In this document: one piece after another, positions 16,535 to 24,999 of the stretch
How the letters are laid out: each line of letters begins with the position of its first letter
Position numbering within the stretch: position 1 is the stretch's first letter
Source: Streptomyces luomodiensis
GTDB lineage: Bacteria; Actinomycetota; Actinomycetes; Streptomycetales; Streptomycetaceae
Assembly (NCBI RefSeq): GCF_031679605.1
Contig: NZ_CP117522.1
Span: 992,001-1,056,000 of the forward strand
Direction of reading: 5' to 3'
DNA: 64,000 nt
Translations under genes and position numbers: made by a program
The notes under the pieces: generated by a model
What the model was told of the DNA's origin: nothing
Database searches by the model: none
The model's input: only the letters and a program-made list of their open reading frames with translations

Positions 16535-17308
16535 ATGAGCCATCTCGCCGGCACCACCGCAGTGATCACCGGGGGCGACGAGGGCCTCGGTTACGCCATC
16601 GCGGACGCCTTCGCCGTGGAAGGCGCCGATCTGGTGCTGCTCGCCCGTGACCGGGACACACTCGACCGGGCCCGACAGTCCCTGGCCGGACACGGCACCA
16701 CCGTGCGCACCCTCTGCGTCGACCTGGCCGACCCCGGCGGCGCGACCGCCGCCGCGCGGCAGGTACTCGCGCTCACCAGGCGGGTGGACACCCTGGTCAA
16801 CAACGCGGGCACGGCACATTTCAGCCCGCTCGCCCAGACCTCGGCCGAGTCCTTCGACGCCATGCTCCATCTCAACGTCCGGGTGCCCTTCCTCCTCGCC
16901 CAGGCACTGCTGCCCGCGCTCATCGAGGGCCGCGGCAGCATCATCAACATCAGCAGCTACTGGGCCCACAAGATGTCCGCCGACGGCCCGTCCGCGGCCT
17001 ACTCGGCCACCCGCGGCGCGGTCAACGCGATGACCAGGGCGCTCGCCAGTGAACTGGGCCCCTCCGGCGTCCGGGTCAACGGCATCGCCCCCGGCGCCGA
17101 ACGCGCCCCGGCCTGTGAACGGGACCGCCTCGCGGCGACGCACGCCGAGGAGCACGGGACCGCTGACGGCCACGCCCCGGACGCCCGTCTCCTGGGCCCC
17201 GGCGAACCCCGTGAGGTGGCCGCCGCGGCGGCCTTCCTCGCCTCCCCCCAGGCCGGCTGGACCACCGGCACCATCATGAACGTGGACGGCGGGCCCACCG
17301 TACGGTGA
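16535..17308 (+). CDS. Short-chain dehydrogenase/reductase with YxxxR in place of YxxxK
   Basis: A 257-residue classical SDR. The cofactor motif ITGGDEGLG (about 11-19), NNAG at 89-92, the Ser region IINISSYW (about 136-143) and the C-terminal motif NVDGGPTVR are all in place. The catalytic tetrad is altered: the active-site motif reads YSATR (Tyr156, Arg160), so the usual Lys that lowers the Tyr pKa and binds the ribose is Arg. Codons TAC TCG GCC ACC CGC are unambiguous. Activity may be reduced or the enzyme specialised. The gene is monocistronic behind a promoter covered by two palindromes, which suggests induction by a small ligand. The ATG at 16535 follows GAAAGGAG. Confidence 0.9.
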   Translation: MSHLAGTTAVITGGDEGLGYAIADAFAVEGADLVLLARDRDTLDRARQSLAGHGTTVRTLCVDLADPGGATAAARQVLALTRRVDTLVNNAGTAHFSPLAQTSAESFDAMLHLNVRVPFLLAQALLPALIEGRGSIINISSYWAHKMSADGPSAAYSATRGAVNAMTRALASELGPSGVRVNGIAPGAERAPACERDRLAATHAEEHGTADGHAPDARLLGPGEPREVAAAAAFLASPQAGWTTGTIMNVDGGPTVR

Positions 17309-17349
17309 CGGCCCTGGCAGGCTCCGGCGGTCGGCAAGACCGGGGAAAC

Positions 17350-17372
17350 GGCCGGGGAAAGCCTTCCCGGCC
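17350..17372. terminator. Bidirectional hairpin between SDR and channel genes
   Basis: GGCCGGGGAA, a 4-base loop, TTCCCGGCC gives a strong stem (one bulged G) in the 118-base gap between the convergent SDR and ion-channel genes. No long T-tract, as is usual for Streptomyces terminators. Confidence 0.55.
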
Positions 17373-17426
17373 TTCGGCCACACCCCCGGTGCCCACCGTG
17401 CGCTCGGCTGACCGGCGCGCTCTCGT

Positions 17427-19295
17427 TCAGTCCTCGGCGAGGACCACGACCGTATCGCCCTCCTCCAGGGTCAGCGGTGCGGTCTTGGACGGGTTGAGGT
17501 GGACGCCGTAGAGCGGTGGCTGGTCGCCGTGCCGGGCCAGCCGGTAGCCGATGGCCGTCTCGCCCCGCTGGCGGGCGGCCTCGATGACGGTGGCGAAGTT
17601 CGCCTCCGCGCCCGGTATCAGATAGCCGGCCGCCGGCTTGAGGTAGATCTCGGATCCCTGCGGGTCGAAGAGGTCGGCGAACACCGCGTACAGATGGCGG
17701 TTCTCGGTGAGCTGGGTGAGCAGCAGGCTGATCACCTTGGTGGAGACGATGAAGTCGTCGGCCTTGGTGACCTGTGCCACCTCGCGGTTGGCGTCGTCGT
17801 GCATCTCGGTGACGATCGAGTACGGATCGCCGAGCTGGATCTCGATGTCGCGCAGGTGCAGCAGGGTGACCAGGGTGCGGTCGTCGGCCCGCCCGGGGTC
17901 GATCCCGTCGTCCGTCAGCACCACGATATGGCGGTAGCCGTCCAGCCCGAGCGCCTCCAGCGAGGGGCGGCGGGTGGGTTCGCAGTGCTTGAATCCGACC
18001 GTGAGGTTCCGCAGTTGCCGGTTCATCTCCTCGCGGGGCGGGCGCGGGGCCGCGATGTCCACCACCGACCCGGGCTTCACCAGCAGGTCGAGCTGTTCGA
18101 TGATCTTCTCCGCGCGGGAGTTCCAGCCGATCAGCAGCGTCCGGTCCGGGACCGGCGGCCGGACCTCGGCCGCCGCGATGGCCTCGCGTACGATCCGGGG
18201 CCGGGTGGCCGCCGCCTGGATGAGCAGATCGTCCTCCGCGAGCATCAGCAGCCGGTCCCCGTGCCCGATCACGGTGTCCATGGCGGGGTTGACCAGCGCC
18301 TCGCCGTCCGCGCGGTGCAGACCGATGGGCACCCCGAGTGCGAAGGCGTTCAGCGACTCCCCGTAGGTGGAGCCGACCAGCGCGGGCTCGTCCCAGGGGT
18401 AGATCTCATTGCCGACGAAGCTGAGCAGTTCGTTGAAGACGGTGGACAGACCGGACTGCCGGTGGGACTGCACGATCAGCCCGACCGCGATGTCATCGGC
18501 GTCGATCACCAGCGCGGTGTCCCCGGCGGCCAGCCGGGCGGCCGCCAGGTTCGCCGAACTCTGCACGGCGGCCACCACATTGGGGCGCGGCCCGGACCAG
18601 GTGCGGCTGTTCAGCAGCAACAGCGACTTGATGACGTCGATGTCGCTGTCGTCCCCGACCGGGGAGAGCACCATGATGGACTTGGCGGTGTCCGGGCTCA
18701 CCAACTCCAGGTCGCCGCGCTGGAGCGGATTGCCGGAGCGGCAGATCACCCGGGTCTTCCCGGTGTCCGGGATACGGCGCCGGATCTCGTCCTCCATGTC
18801 GACCTTGTCCCGGTCGGCGAGGATCACCACACAGGAGCGCCGCTCGCTCTGATTGGCCTCCACCAGCTCGGCTATCACCGTGAAGACCTGTTCCGACCAG
18901 CCCAGCACAATGGTGTGACCGTGCTCGATCAGCCGTGATGTGCCCTTGCGCAGCTCGTGGATGCGGGCCTCCAGGCCGGTGGTCATCACACCGATCAGCG
19001 CGCTGACGATGAAGATCCCGCCGATGGTCACGATGAGCATGAGGATCAGGAACAGCGGCCGGCCGGTGTCCCCGCCCATCGTCCCCGGGTCGAGGGTGCG
19101 CAGCAGGCTCATCCAGACGATGCCCAGCCAACCGCCATTGTCCTCGGTGTCCTTGCGGGCGAAGGCGACCACCACACCGGAGACCAAGGTGATCAACGCC
19201 AGGGAAGCCAGCCCCAGCCAGCCGATCAGCGCCGGGGTGCCACGGTCCATCGTCCCGTCGAACCAGTACCGCAGCCGCTCCCGCAGCCTTTTCAT
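17427..19295 (-). CDS. CASTOR/POLLUX-related putative ion channel
   Basis: A 622-residue membrane protein. Two transmembrane segments (about residues 25-47 and 80-105) flank a pore-like region (LGIVWMSLLRTLDPGTMGG), followed by tandem Rossmann/RCK-like domains, including HTIVLGWSEQVFTVIAELVEA and RTLLIGWNSRAEKIIEQLD. This is the bacterial CASTOR/POLLUX layout, related to ligand-gated cation channels. The soluble domains probably sense nucleotides or ions. The ATG at 19295 is preceded by GGAGGAGT five bases away; an upstream in-frame ATG lacks such a site. Downstream of, and on the same strand as, the large SpoIIE-type regulator, with 83 bases between them. Confidence 0.88.
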   Translation of the reverse strand: MKRLRERLRYWFDGTMDRGTPALIGWLGLASLALITLVSGVVVAFARKDTEDNGGWLGIVWMSLLRTLDPGTMGGDTGRPLFLILMLIVTIGGIFIVSALIGVMTTGLEARIHELRKGTSRLIEHGHTIVLGWSEQVFTVIAELVEANQSERRSCVVILADRDKVDMEDEIRRRIPDTGKTRVICRSGNPLQRGDLELVSPDTAKSIMVLSPVGDDSDIDVIKSLLLLNSRTWSGPRPNVVAAVQSSANLAAARLAAGDTALVIDADDIAVGLIVQSHRQSGLSTVFNELLSFVGNEIYPWDEPALVGSTYGESLNAFALGVPIGLHRADGEALVNPAMDTVIGHGDRLLMLAEDDLLIQAAATRPRIVREAIAAAEVRPPVPDRTLLIGWNSRAEKIIEQLDLLVKPGSVVDIAAPRPPREEMNRQLRNLTVGFKHCEPTRRPSLEALGLDGYRHIVVLTDDGIDPGRADDRTLVTLLHLRDIEIQLGDPYSIVTEMHDDANREVAQVTKADDFIVSTKVISLLLTQLTENRHLYAVFADLFDPQGSEIYLKPAAGYLIPGAEANFATVIEAARQRGETAIGYRLARHGDQPPLYGVHLNPSKTAPLTLEEGDTVVVLAED

Positions 19296-19378
19296 GCCGC
19301 ACTCCTCCATCGCCCACAACGCCGCCAGGGGCCCAACGGCCCCTGGTGAGCGGTGTGCTACGGCATGGTGCGCGGCGG

Positions 19379-22153
19379 TCAGCCGGGGAGGTCGTCCCAC
19401 TGGTCGAGGAGGTCGTCGCCCTCGAGGTCGCCCAGCGCGGCCACCGGGTCGGTCAGGGGCTGTTCGGCCCAGATGATCTTACCGTTGGGGGTGTAGCGGG
19501 TTCCCCAGCGCTGGGCGTACTGGGCGACGAGGAAGAGCCCCCGGCCGCCCTCGTCGGTGGTGGCGGCGCGGCGCAGATGGGGCGAGGTGCTGGAGCCGTC
19601 GGCCACCTCGCAGACGAGGGTGCGGGCGCGCAGCAACCGGACGCGGAGAGGGGCGGATCCGTAGCGGACGGCGTTGGTCATCAGCTCGCTGAGGATGAGT
19701 TCGGTGGTGAAGCCGAACTCCTCCAGGCCCCATGCGGTGAGTCGCCGGGCCGCCTCGTTGCGGATGCGGGCGACCGCGGCGGGGTCGGCGGGCAGCTCCC
19801 ATTCGGCGACGTGTCCGGGGTCCAGACGGCGGGTGCGGGCGACGAGGAGGGCGATGTCGTCGCCGGGGTGGTCGGAGGTCATGGCCTGGAAGACGGCCTG
19901 ACAGGTCTCCTCCGGGGTGGCCTCGGGGAGCCCGGTGAGGGTGGTGCGCAGCTCCTCGAGCCCCTCGTCGGCGTCCCGGTCCCGGTCCCGGACCAGTCCG
20001 TCGGTGAACAGGGCCAGCCGGCTGCCCTCGGGCAGCTCCAGCTCGGCGGTCTCGACGAGTTCGCCGCCGAGGCCCAGCGGCGGGGCGAGGGGGACGTCGG
20101 GGAAGGTGACCTCGCCGTCGGGGAGGACCACCGCGGGGCCCGGGTGACCGGCGCCCGCCACCGTGCAGCGGCCGGAGACCGGGTCGTAGACGGCGTACAG
20201 ACAGGTGGCGCCACCGATCCCCGGGGCGTCGGAGCCCGCGGCGGCCTGGTCCTGGTCGAACCGGCTGACCAGCTCGTCGAGATGGGCGAGGAGTTCGTCG
20301 GGCGGCAGGTCGAGGGCGGAGAAGTTGTGCACGGCGGTGCGCAGCCGGCCCATGGTGGCGGCGGCGTGCAGTCCATGGCCGACGACATCGCCGACGGCGA
20401 GGGCGACCCGGGCGCCGGGGAGCGGGATGACGTCGAACCAGTCGCCGCCGGCCGAGGACCGGGCGGGCTGGTAGCGGTGGGCCACGTCCAGGGCGTCCTG
20501 TTCGGGCAGGCCCTGGGGCAGCAGACTGCGCTGGAGGGTGACCGCCATGGCGTGTTCGCGGGTGTAGCGGCGGGCGTTGTCGATGGCCACGGCGGCGCGG
20601 GCGACCAGCTCCTCGGTGAACGCCACGTCGTCCTCGTCGAACGGCGCGGACTTAGCCGAGCGCCAGAAGGTGGCGAGGCCCAGGGGGACGTCCCGGGCCC
20701 GCAGCGGGACGGTGATCATCGAGTGGATGCCATAACGGACGATCCTGGCCGCCTGTTCGGGGTCCTGCTCCCGCCATCCCGCGCGGGTCCGCAGATCCGC
20801 CTCGAGCACCGGCCGGCCCGCGCCGAAGCCCAGCGCCTGGGGCGCGGTGCCGGTGTAGGTGATCATCTTGCCGGTGCGCCACAGCGGATGGTCGGCCCGG
20901 ACGCCACGGATGGCGGTGCGGCGCATGGCGCCGTCCGCGGGCTCGTCGCCGCGCAGCACGGGGTCCACGAGGTCGACGGTGGCGAAGTCGGCGAACCACG
21001 GGACGGCGAACCCGGTCAGCTCCTCGGCGGTGCGCACCACATCGAGGGTGGTGCCGATCTTCGCGCCGGCCTCGTAGAGCAGCCTCAGCCGCCGCTCCGC
21101 CACTTCGGCCTTGCCGGACAGCGCGCGCAGTTCGGTGGAGTCGCGGAGGGTGGCGACGCTCCCGGACACCCCGCCGTCCCCTCGGGTGGGGCGCTGGTTG
21201 ACGACGAGCAGCCGGTCCCCGGCCGGACGCACCTCGTCGGTGGCGGCCCGGCCCGAGGCGAGCAGGTCGGCGGTGCCCGGTTCGAGGCCGAGCTCGGTGA
21301 CGGGGCGGCCCTCGGCGTCCGGGGGCAGCTCGAGCAGGCGGCCGGCCTCGTCGTTGGCGAGGACGAGGCGGCCCTGGCCGTCGACGATGAGCACACCTTC
21401 CCGGACGGAGTGGAGCACGGCGTCGTGGTGCTCGTACATCCGGGTCATCTGGGCGGGGCCGAGTCCCCGCGTCTGCCGCCGCAGCCGTCTCCCGACCAGC
21501 GCCGTGCCGCCGGTGGCGAGCGCGAGCGCGCCGGCCGCGGAGCCGAGGACGAGCGGCAGCTGGTGCTCGACCCGGCCGGTCGCGTCCGAGCCGGTCAGGC
21601 CGGCGCAGACCACGCCGGCCACGGTGCCGTCGCTCCTGGTGACCGGGACGGTGGCCTGGACCTCCCGGCCCAGGGGCCCCTGGACGGACTCGGTGACGAT
21701 CCTGCCCCGGGCCGCGGACCGGAAGTCGGCGACGAGCCGCTTGCCGATGAACTCCGGCCTGGGGTGGGTGTAGCGGATTCCCTTGGTGTCCGCCACGACC
21801 ACGAAGTCCACACGGGCCTGCCGCCGGGTCTGCTCGGCCCGCGGCTGGAGCCGGGCGGTCGGATCGTCGGTGCGCAGCGCGGCCACGACCTCCGGCGAGG
21901 TGGCGAAGGTCTGGGCAACGGCGGTCGCGCGGCCCATGGCCTCCCGCTCGCTGTCGCTGCGGGCCTGGAGGACGAGCGCGGCGGTCGCCGCGGCGATGAG
22001 CAGGCCGACGAGCACCACCTGGACGGCGAAGACCTGTCCGGCGATGCTGCGCACCCCCAGCAGGGAGCCGAAGCGCTTCCGGGAGGGGGCGGGCGGGGAG
22101 AGCCTTGATCGACCGAAATCTCCGATCACGTCCCCCTTACTACCATTCACCAC
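19379..22153 (-). CDS. Membrane PAS-GAF-PP2C-HATPase regulator (SpoIIE family)
   Basis: A 924-residue multidomain signalling protein. Order: first membrane helix (about 37-62), an extracytoplasmic Cache/PAS-like sensor (VDFVVVADTKGIRYTHPRPEF), second membrane helix (about 205-230), PAS (about 245-345), GAF (about 365-545), PP2C phosphatase (about 570-780, with SSAGGDWFDV, GDVVGHGLHAA and GDDIALLV metal motifs) and a C-terminal anti-sigma HATPase domain (LILSELMTNAVRYG, GRGLFLVAQYAQRWG). It combines a phosphatase that would activate an anti-sigma antagonist with a kinase that would inactivate one, in a single DcuS-like receptor, a layout common in Streptomyces. The ATG follows GAGGTGG. A perfect 14-bp palindrome lies about 50 bases upstream. 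Confidence 0.92.
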   Translation of the reverse strand: MVNGSKGDVIGDFGRSRLSPPAPSRKRFGSLLGVRSIAGQVFAVQVVLVGLLIAAATAALVLQARSDSEREAMGRATAVAQTFATSPEVVAALRTDDPTARLQPRAEQTRRQARVDFVVVADTKGIRYTHPRPEFIGKRLVADFRSAARGRIVTESVQGPLGREVQATVPVTRSDGTVAGVVCAGLTGSDATGRVEHQLPLVLGSAAGALALATGGTALVGRRLRRQTRGLGPAQMTRMYEHHDAVLHSVREGVLIVDGQGRLVLANDEAGRLLELPPDAEGRPVTELGLEPGTADLLASGRAATDEVRPAGDRLLVVNQRPTRGDGGVSGSVATLRDSTELRALSGKAEVAERRLRLLYEAGAKIGTTLDVVRTAEELTGFAVPWFADFATVDLVDPVLRGDEPADGAMRRTAIRGVRADHPLWRTGKMITYTGTAPQALGFGAGRPVLEADLRTRAGWREQDPEQAARIVRYGIHSMITVPLRARDVPLGLATFWRSAKSAPFDEDDVAFTEELVARAAVAIDNARRYTREHAMAVTLQRSLLPQGLPEQDALDVAHRYQPARSSAGGDWFDVIPLPGARVALAVGDVVGHGLHAAATMGRLRTAVHNFSALDLPPDELLAHLDELVSRFDQDQAAAGSDAPGIGGATCLYAVYDPVSGRCTVAGAGHPGPAVVLPDGEVTFPDVPLAPPLGLGGELVETAELELPEGSRLALFTDGLVRDRDRDADEGLEELRTTLTGLPEATPEETCQAVFQAMTSDHPGDDIALLVARTRRLDPGHVAEWELPADPAAVARIRNEAARRLTAWGLEEFGFTTELILSELMTNAVRYGSAPLRVRLLRARTLVCEVADGSSTSPHLRRAATTDEGGRGLFLVAQYAQRWGTRYTPNGKIIWAEQPLTDPVAALGDLEGDDLLDQWDDLPG

Positions 22154-22201
22154 CTCGCGGTCGTGCCGCCGGGCGGGGCCGGACCAGGGGCGTTCCGGTC
22201 T

Positions 22202-22215
22202 CCGATACGTATCGG
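22202..22215. promoter_or_regulatory. Perfect 14-bp palindrome upstream of the SpoIIE-type regulator
   Basis: CCGATACGTATCGG is a perfect dyad 49 bases upstream of the ATG at 22153, in the only spacer between this gene and the small gene before it. Probable operator; the binding protein is unknown. Confidence 0.45.
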
Positions 22216-22277
22216 TACGGCGGGTGGCGGCTCGCGCACGCGACGTTCACCGGCGGCGCCTGGCCACGTGACGCCGG

Positions 22278-22652
22278 TCACACATCAAGCCGACGGGCCA
22301 CATCGCGCATCGTCGCCCGGGTGGCGCCCAGATCCGCCCGCGCCCGGTCGGCCACCAGATAGAGGAAGACACCCTGGCGGGCGCGCCGGCTGAGCGGGCG
22401 GATCACGTGGTACTCGGTGTCCAGTGTGACGACGATGTCCTCGAGGCGCTCCGGGTCGTAGCCGAGCAGCTCCAGGGTGGACAGCTTGGCGCGCAGCACG
22501 TCGGTGTCCCCGTAGGCCACCTTCTCCAGGTCCGGTCCGCGCGGGGCCTGGACGGCGCCCAGGCTGATCCGGCTCAGATAGTCGACGAGCGAGGCCGCCA
22601 GCGCTCCCTCGCACCCCATCACCTCACGCAGCGACTCCTGGATGTCGGTCAT
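22278..22652 (-). CDS. Small roadblock/LC7-like protein
   Basis: A 124-residue cytoplasmic protein. The pattern ESLREVMGCEGALAASLVDY, then TDVLRAKLSTLELLG, then VTLDTEYHVIRPL and GVFLYLVADRARADLG is that of the small Streptomyces proteins with a roadblock/LC7-like alpha-beta fold, often linked to small GTPases or development. No partner gene (GTPase, CvnC-like or CvnD-like) is next to it. The ATG at 22652 lies behind GGGAGGG with a 9-base spacer. It is transcribed toward the SpoIIE-type gene with a 124-base gap, so it may be co-regulated. Family assignment is from sequence pattern and length only. Confidence 0.65.
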   Translation of the reverse strand: MTDIQESLREVMGCEGALAASLVDYLSRISLGAVQAPRGPDLEKVAYGDTDVLRAKLSTLELLGYDPERLEDIVVTLDTEYHVIRPLSRRARQGVFLYLVADRARADLGATRATMRDVARRLDV

Positions 22653-22833
22653 GACCGCCGCCCTCCCGGGACCTGCATGTCCATACATTTCATCCTCGCA
22701 CAGGGTTCGTTGGCGCACCCCCGCACGCGATTCCCCCGTCCCGTACGGCACCACCCGTGGTGGCCGGCCGCCGATCGTCCTATCCTGACCAGGCATGACG
22801 CAGGATTGAATCGTTTTTCCCGCTGGAGGGCGC

Positions 22834-24192
22834 ATGACCGTCGGCAGCACCCCGTCCCGGGCCGTGGTGGTGGGCACCGGATCCCGGGCCCAGATGTTCA
22901 CCGAGGCACTGGCCCGCCGTCCACAGCTGCGGGTCGCCGCGCTGTGCGATCCGAACCCGGTGCGCATCGCCCACCACCAGCGGCTGCTGAAGGATGCGGG
23001 CGAACCGGAGGCGGCCGCCTGGAGCCCGGATGAGTTCGAGCGGCGGCTGCGCGCGGACGACATCCAGGAGGTCGTGGTGACCTGCGTGGACGCGCTGCAC
23101 GACGCGTACATCGTGCCCGCCCTGCGAGCCGGCTGCCGGGTGGTCACGGAGAAGCCGATGACCACCGACGCGGCCAAGTGCCGCCGCATCCTGGACACGG
23201 TCGAGGAGACCGGCAACCATCTGGCGGTCGCCTTCAACTACCGCTTCAACCCGGTCCACGAGGAGGTCCACCGGCAGCTGTCCGGCGGTGCCATCGGCCA
23301 GGTGCTGTCGGTGCACTTCGAGTGGCTGCTGGACACCCGGCACGGGGCCGACTACTTCCGCCGCTGGCACCGCGAGAAGGAGCACAGCGGCGGGCTGATG
23401 GTGCACAAGTCCAGCCACCACTTCGACCTGGTCAACTGGTGGCTGGGGGCCCGGCCCGAGGAGGTGTTCGGCTACGGCGGGCTCGGCTTCTACGGCCGTG
23501 CGGCCGGCGAGCGCAGCGGCTACCGGCGCGACTACGAGCGGGCCCACGGCGCCGCCGCCGCCAAGGACGACCCGTTCGCGCTGGAACTGGCCGAGAACGA
23601 CGCGCTGCGCTCGCTGTACCTGGACGCCGAGGGCGCGGACGGCTACCACCGCGACCGCAATGTGTTCGGCGACGGCATCACCATCGAGGACGACATGGCG
23701 CTGCTGGTCCGCTACGACACCGGCGCCACCATGACGTACCACCTGACCGCCTACTCCCCCTGGGAGGGCTACCGGGTGATGTTCAACGGCACCCGGGGCC
23801 GGCTGGAGCTGGAGGTGGAGGAGAGCAAGTGGCAGCCGCCGCTGCTGGGCACGGCCTCCGGCCGCGGCACCATCCACGGCGACCAGGCGCTCGCCAACGC
23901 GGGCGGTCCGCGGCTGGTGCTGCGGCCGCTGTGGGAGCCGCCGCGGGAGGTGGAGCTGCCGGAGTTCGACCACGCCGGGCACGGCGGTGGCGACCAGCGG
24001 ATGCTCGATGTGCTCTACGGTCCGGTGGACCCGGCCGCGGCCGCCGGGGCGGACGCCTCGGACGCCTCGGACGCCTCCCGCCGGCGGGCCACCGAGGAGG
24101 ACGGGGCGCTCGCGCTGGTCACCGGGCTCGCTGCCAACCAGTCGTTCGCCGACGGGAAGCCGGTGGCCACGGCGGATCTCGTGGCGCGGTAG
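22834..24192 (+). CDS. Gfo/Idh/MocA family oxidoreductase
   Basis: A 452-residue NAD(P)-dependent sugar or cyclitol dehydrogenase-like enzyme. The N-terminal Rossmann domain carries AVVVGTGSRAQMFTEAL and the family signature VVTEKPMTTDAAKC (catalytic Lys in EKP). The C-terminal domain has the active-site pattern GGLMVHKSSHHFDLVNWWLG with the conserved Asp/His. The ATG follows CTGGAGGGCGC. It is a monocistron ending at a long hairpin (24212-24250). No transporter or other sugar gene is adjacent, so the substrate cannot be inferred. About 80 residues longer than the simplest family members because of insertions in the C-terminal domain. Confidence 0.92.
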   Translation: MTVGSTPSRAVVVGTGSRAQMFTEALARRPQLRVAALCDPNPVRIAHHQRLLKDAGEPEAAAWSPDEFERRLRADDIQEVVVTCVDALHDAYIVPALRAGCRVVTEKPMTTDAAKCRRILDTVEETGNHLAVAFNYRFNPVHEEVHRQLSGGAIGQVLSVHFEWLLDTRHGADYFRRWHREKEHSGGLMVHKSSHHFDLVNWWLGARPEEVFGYGGLGFYGRAAGERSGYRRDYERAHGAAAAKDDPFALELAENDALRSLYLDAEGADGYHRDRNVFGDGITIEDDMALLVRYDTGATMTYHLTAYSPWEGYRVMFNGTRGRLELEVEESKWQPPLLGTASGRGTIHGDQALANAGGPRLVLRPLWEPPREVELPEFDHAGHGGGDQRMLDVLYGPVDPAAAAGADASDASDASRRRATEEDGALALVTGLAANQSFADGKPVATADLVAR

Positions 24193-24211
24193 CCGGGGAG
24201 TTGGGTCCGAC

Positions 24212-24250
24212 GCGGCTCATCCCGCCCCCGGCTGAGGCAGGATGAGCCGC
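24212..24250. terminator. Long inverted repeat overlapping the start of the lipoprotein gene
   Basis: GCGGCTCATCC (24212-24222), a 17-base loop, and GGATGAGCCGC (24240-24250) form a perfect 11-bp stem. It is 20 bases downstream of the Gfo/Idh stop and so can act as its terminator. Its right arm covers a possible ATG (24242) and ends at the base before the second ATG (24251) of the DUF4232 gene, so in read-through RNA it would also mask translation initiation. Confidence 0.7.
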
Positions 24251-24946
24251 ATGGACACGGAAACGATCAGAACACCCGGCGCGCCCCGCTTCCGGGGTGC
24301 CGCGCGGCGCCGCCGAAGACTTCTGCCGGTCTCGCTCGCGGCGGCCGGTCTGCTCACCGCCTGCGGTACGCAGACCTCGTCGGGGGTCGCCGCGGTGCCC
24401 GACGAGGCCACGTCCCGCCCGTCGGGCCCCGTCGCCGTCGAATCGCTCACCGTCACTCCGCCCACCGCCTCGCCCACCGCTTCCCCGGTCTGCCCCGACT
24501 CGGGGGTGCTGCTGCGGGCCGCGGAGGCCGACGCGGCCATGGGGTTGCGGGTGCAGACGGTCGAGCTGGTGAACTGCGGCAAGCGGGACCGTACGGTGAA
24601 CGGCCATCCGTCCGTCCAGGTCCTCGACGCGGACCTGGAACCGCTGGAGGTCACGGTCGGCCACGGGACGTCGGGCATCGCCACCATCGGCGGCTTCGAG
24701 ACCGCCACCGGGCCGGTGCGGCTGAAGCCCGGTGAGCGGGCGGTGGCGCGGCTGGTGTGGCGGAACACGGTGACGGAAGGCACGCGCCCCGCCGCCGACG
24801 GGCGCTATCTGCGGATCGCGCCGAACGGCGACGGGAGGGACTGGCAGACCGTGCCCGACCACATCGACCTGGGCACCACCGGCAAGCTGGGCGTGAGCGC
24901 CTGGGCCCGGCCCACGGCGTCCGCTCCGGCCGAGCCCCGCCCGTAG
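24251..24946 (+). CDS. DUF4232 lipoprotein
   Basis: A secreted lipoprotein of about 231 residues. A basic stretch (RRRRRLLP), a hydrophobic core and the lipobox LLTACG give the acylated Cys near residue 37. A Thr/Pro/Ser-rich linker follows, then the DUF4232 domain (from CPDSGVLLRAAEADAAMGLR), with its LVNCG turn and a C-terminal immunoglobulin-like strand set. Function unknown. Two in-frame ATGs (24242, 24251) compete; the second has better spacing from AGG, but the hairpin arm covers the first and reaches to the base before the second. Convergent with the PKS gene. Confidence 0.85.
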   Translation: MDTETIRTPGAPRFRGAARRRRRLLPVSLAAAGLLTACGTQTSSGVAAVPDEATSRPSGPVAVESLTVTPPTASPTASPVCPDSGVLLRAAEADAAMGLRVQTVELVNCGKRDRTVNGHPSVQVLDADLEPLEVTVGHGTSGIATIGGFETATGPVRLKPGERAVARLVWRNTVTEGTRPAADGRYLRIAPNGDGRDWQTVPDHIDLGTTGKLGVSAWARPTASAPAEPRP

Positions 24947-24961
24947 CGCCGCCGGTGGCGC
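24946..24961. terminator. Short hairpin between lipoprotein and PKS genes
   Basis: GCGCC, a 6-base loop, GGCGC directly after the lipoprotein stop in the 53-base convergent gap. A second small dyad (GACGC-CCG-GCGTC) follows. Possible bidirectional terminator. Confidence 0.35.
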
Positions 24962-24999
24962 CCGCCGGTGACACCTGACGCCCGGCGTCCGTCGTCGCG

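Noticed and set aside
22805..22819. LacI-type operator before the Gfo/Idh gene (TTGAATCGTTTTTC)
   Set aside because: The dyad around the central CG has mismatches in most arm positions, so it is not convincing.
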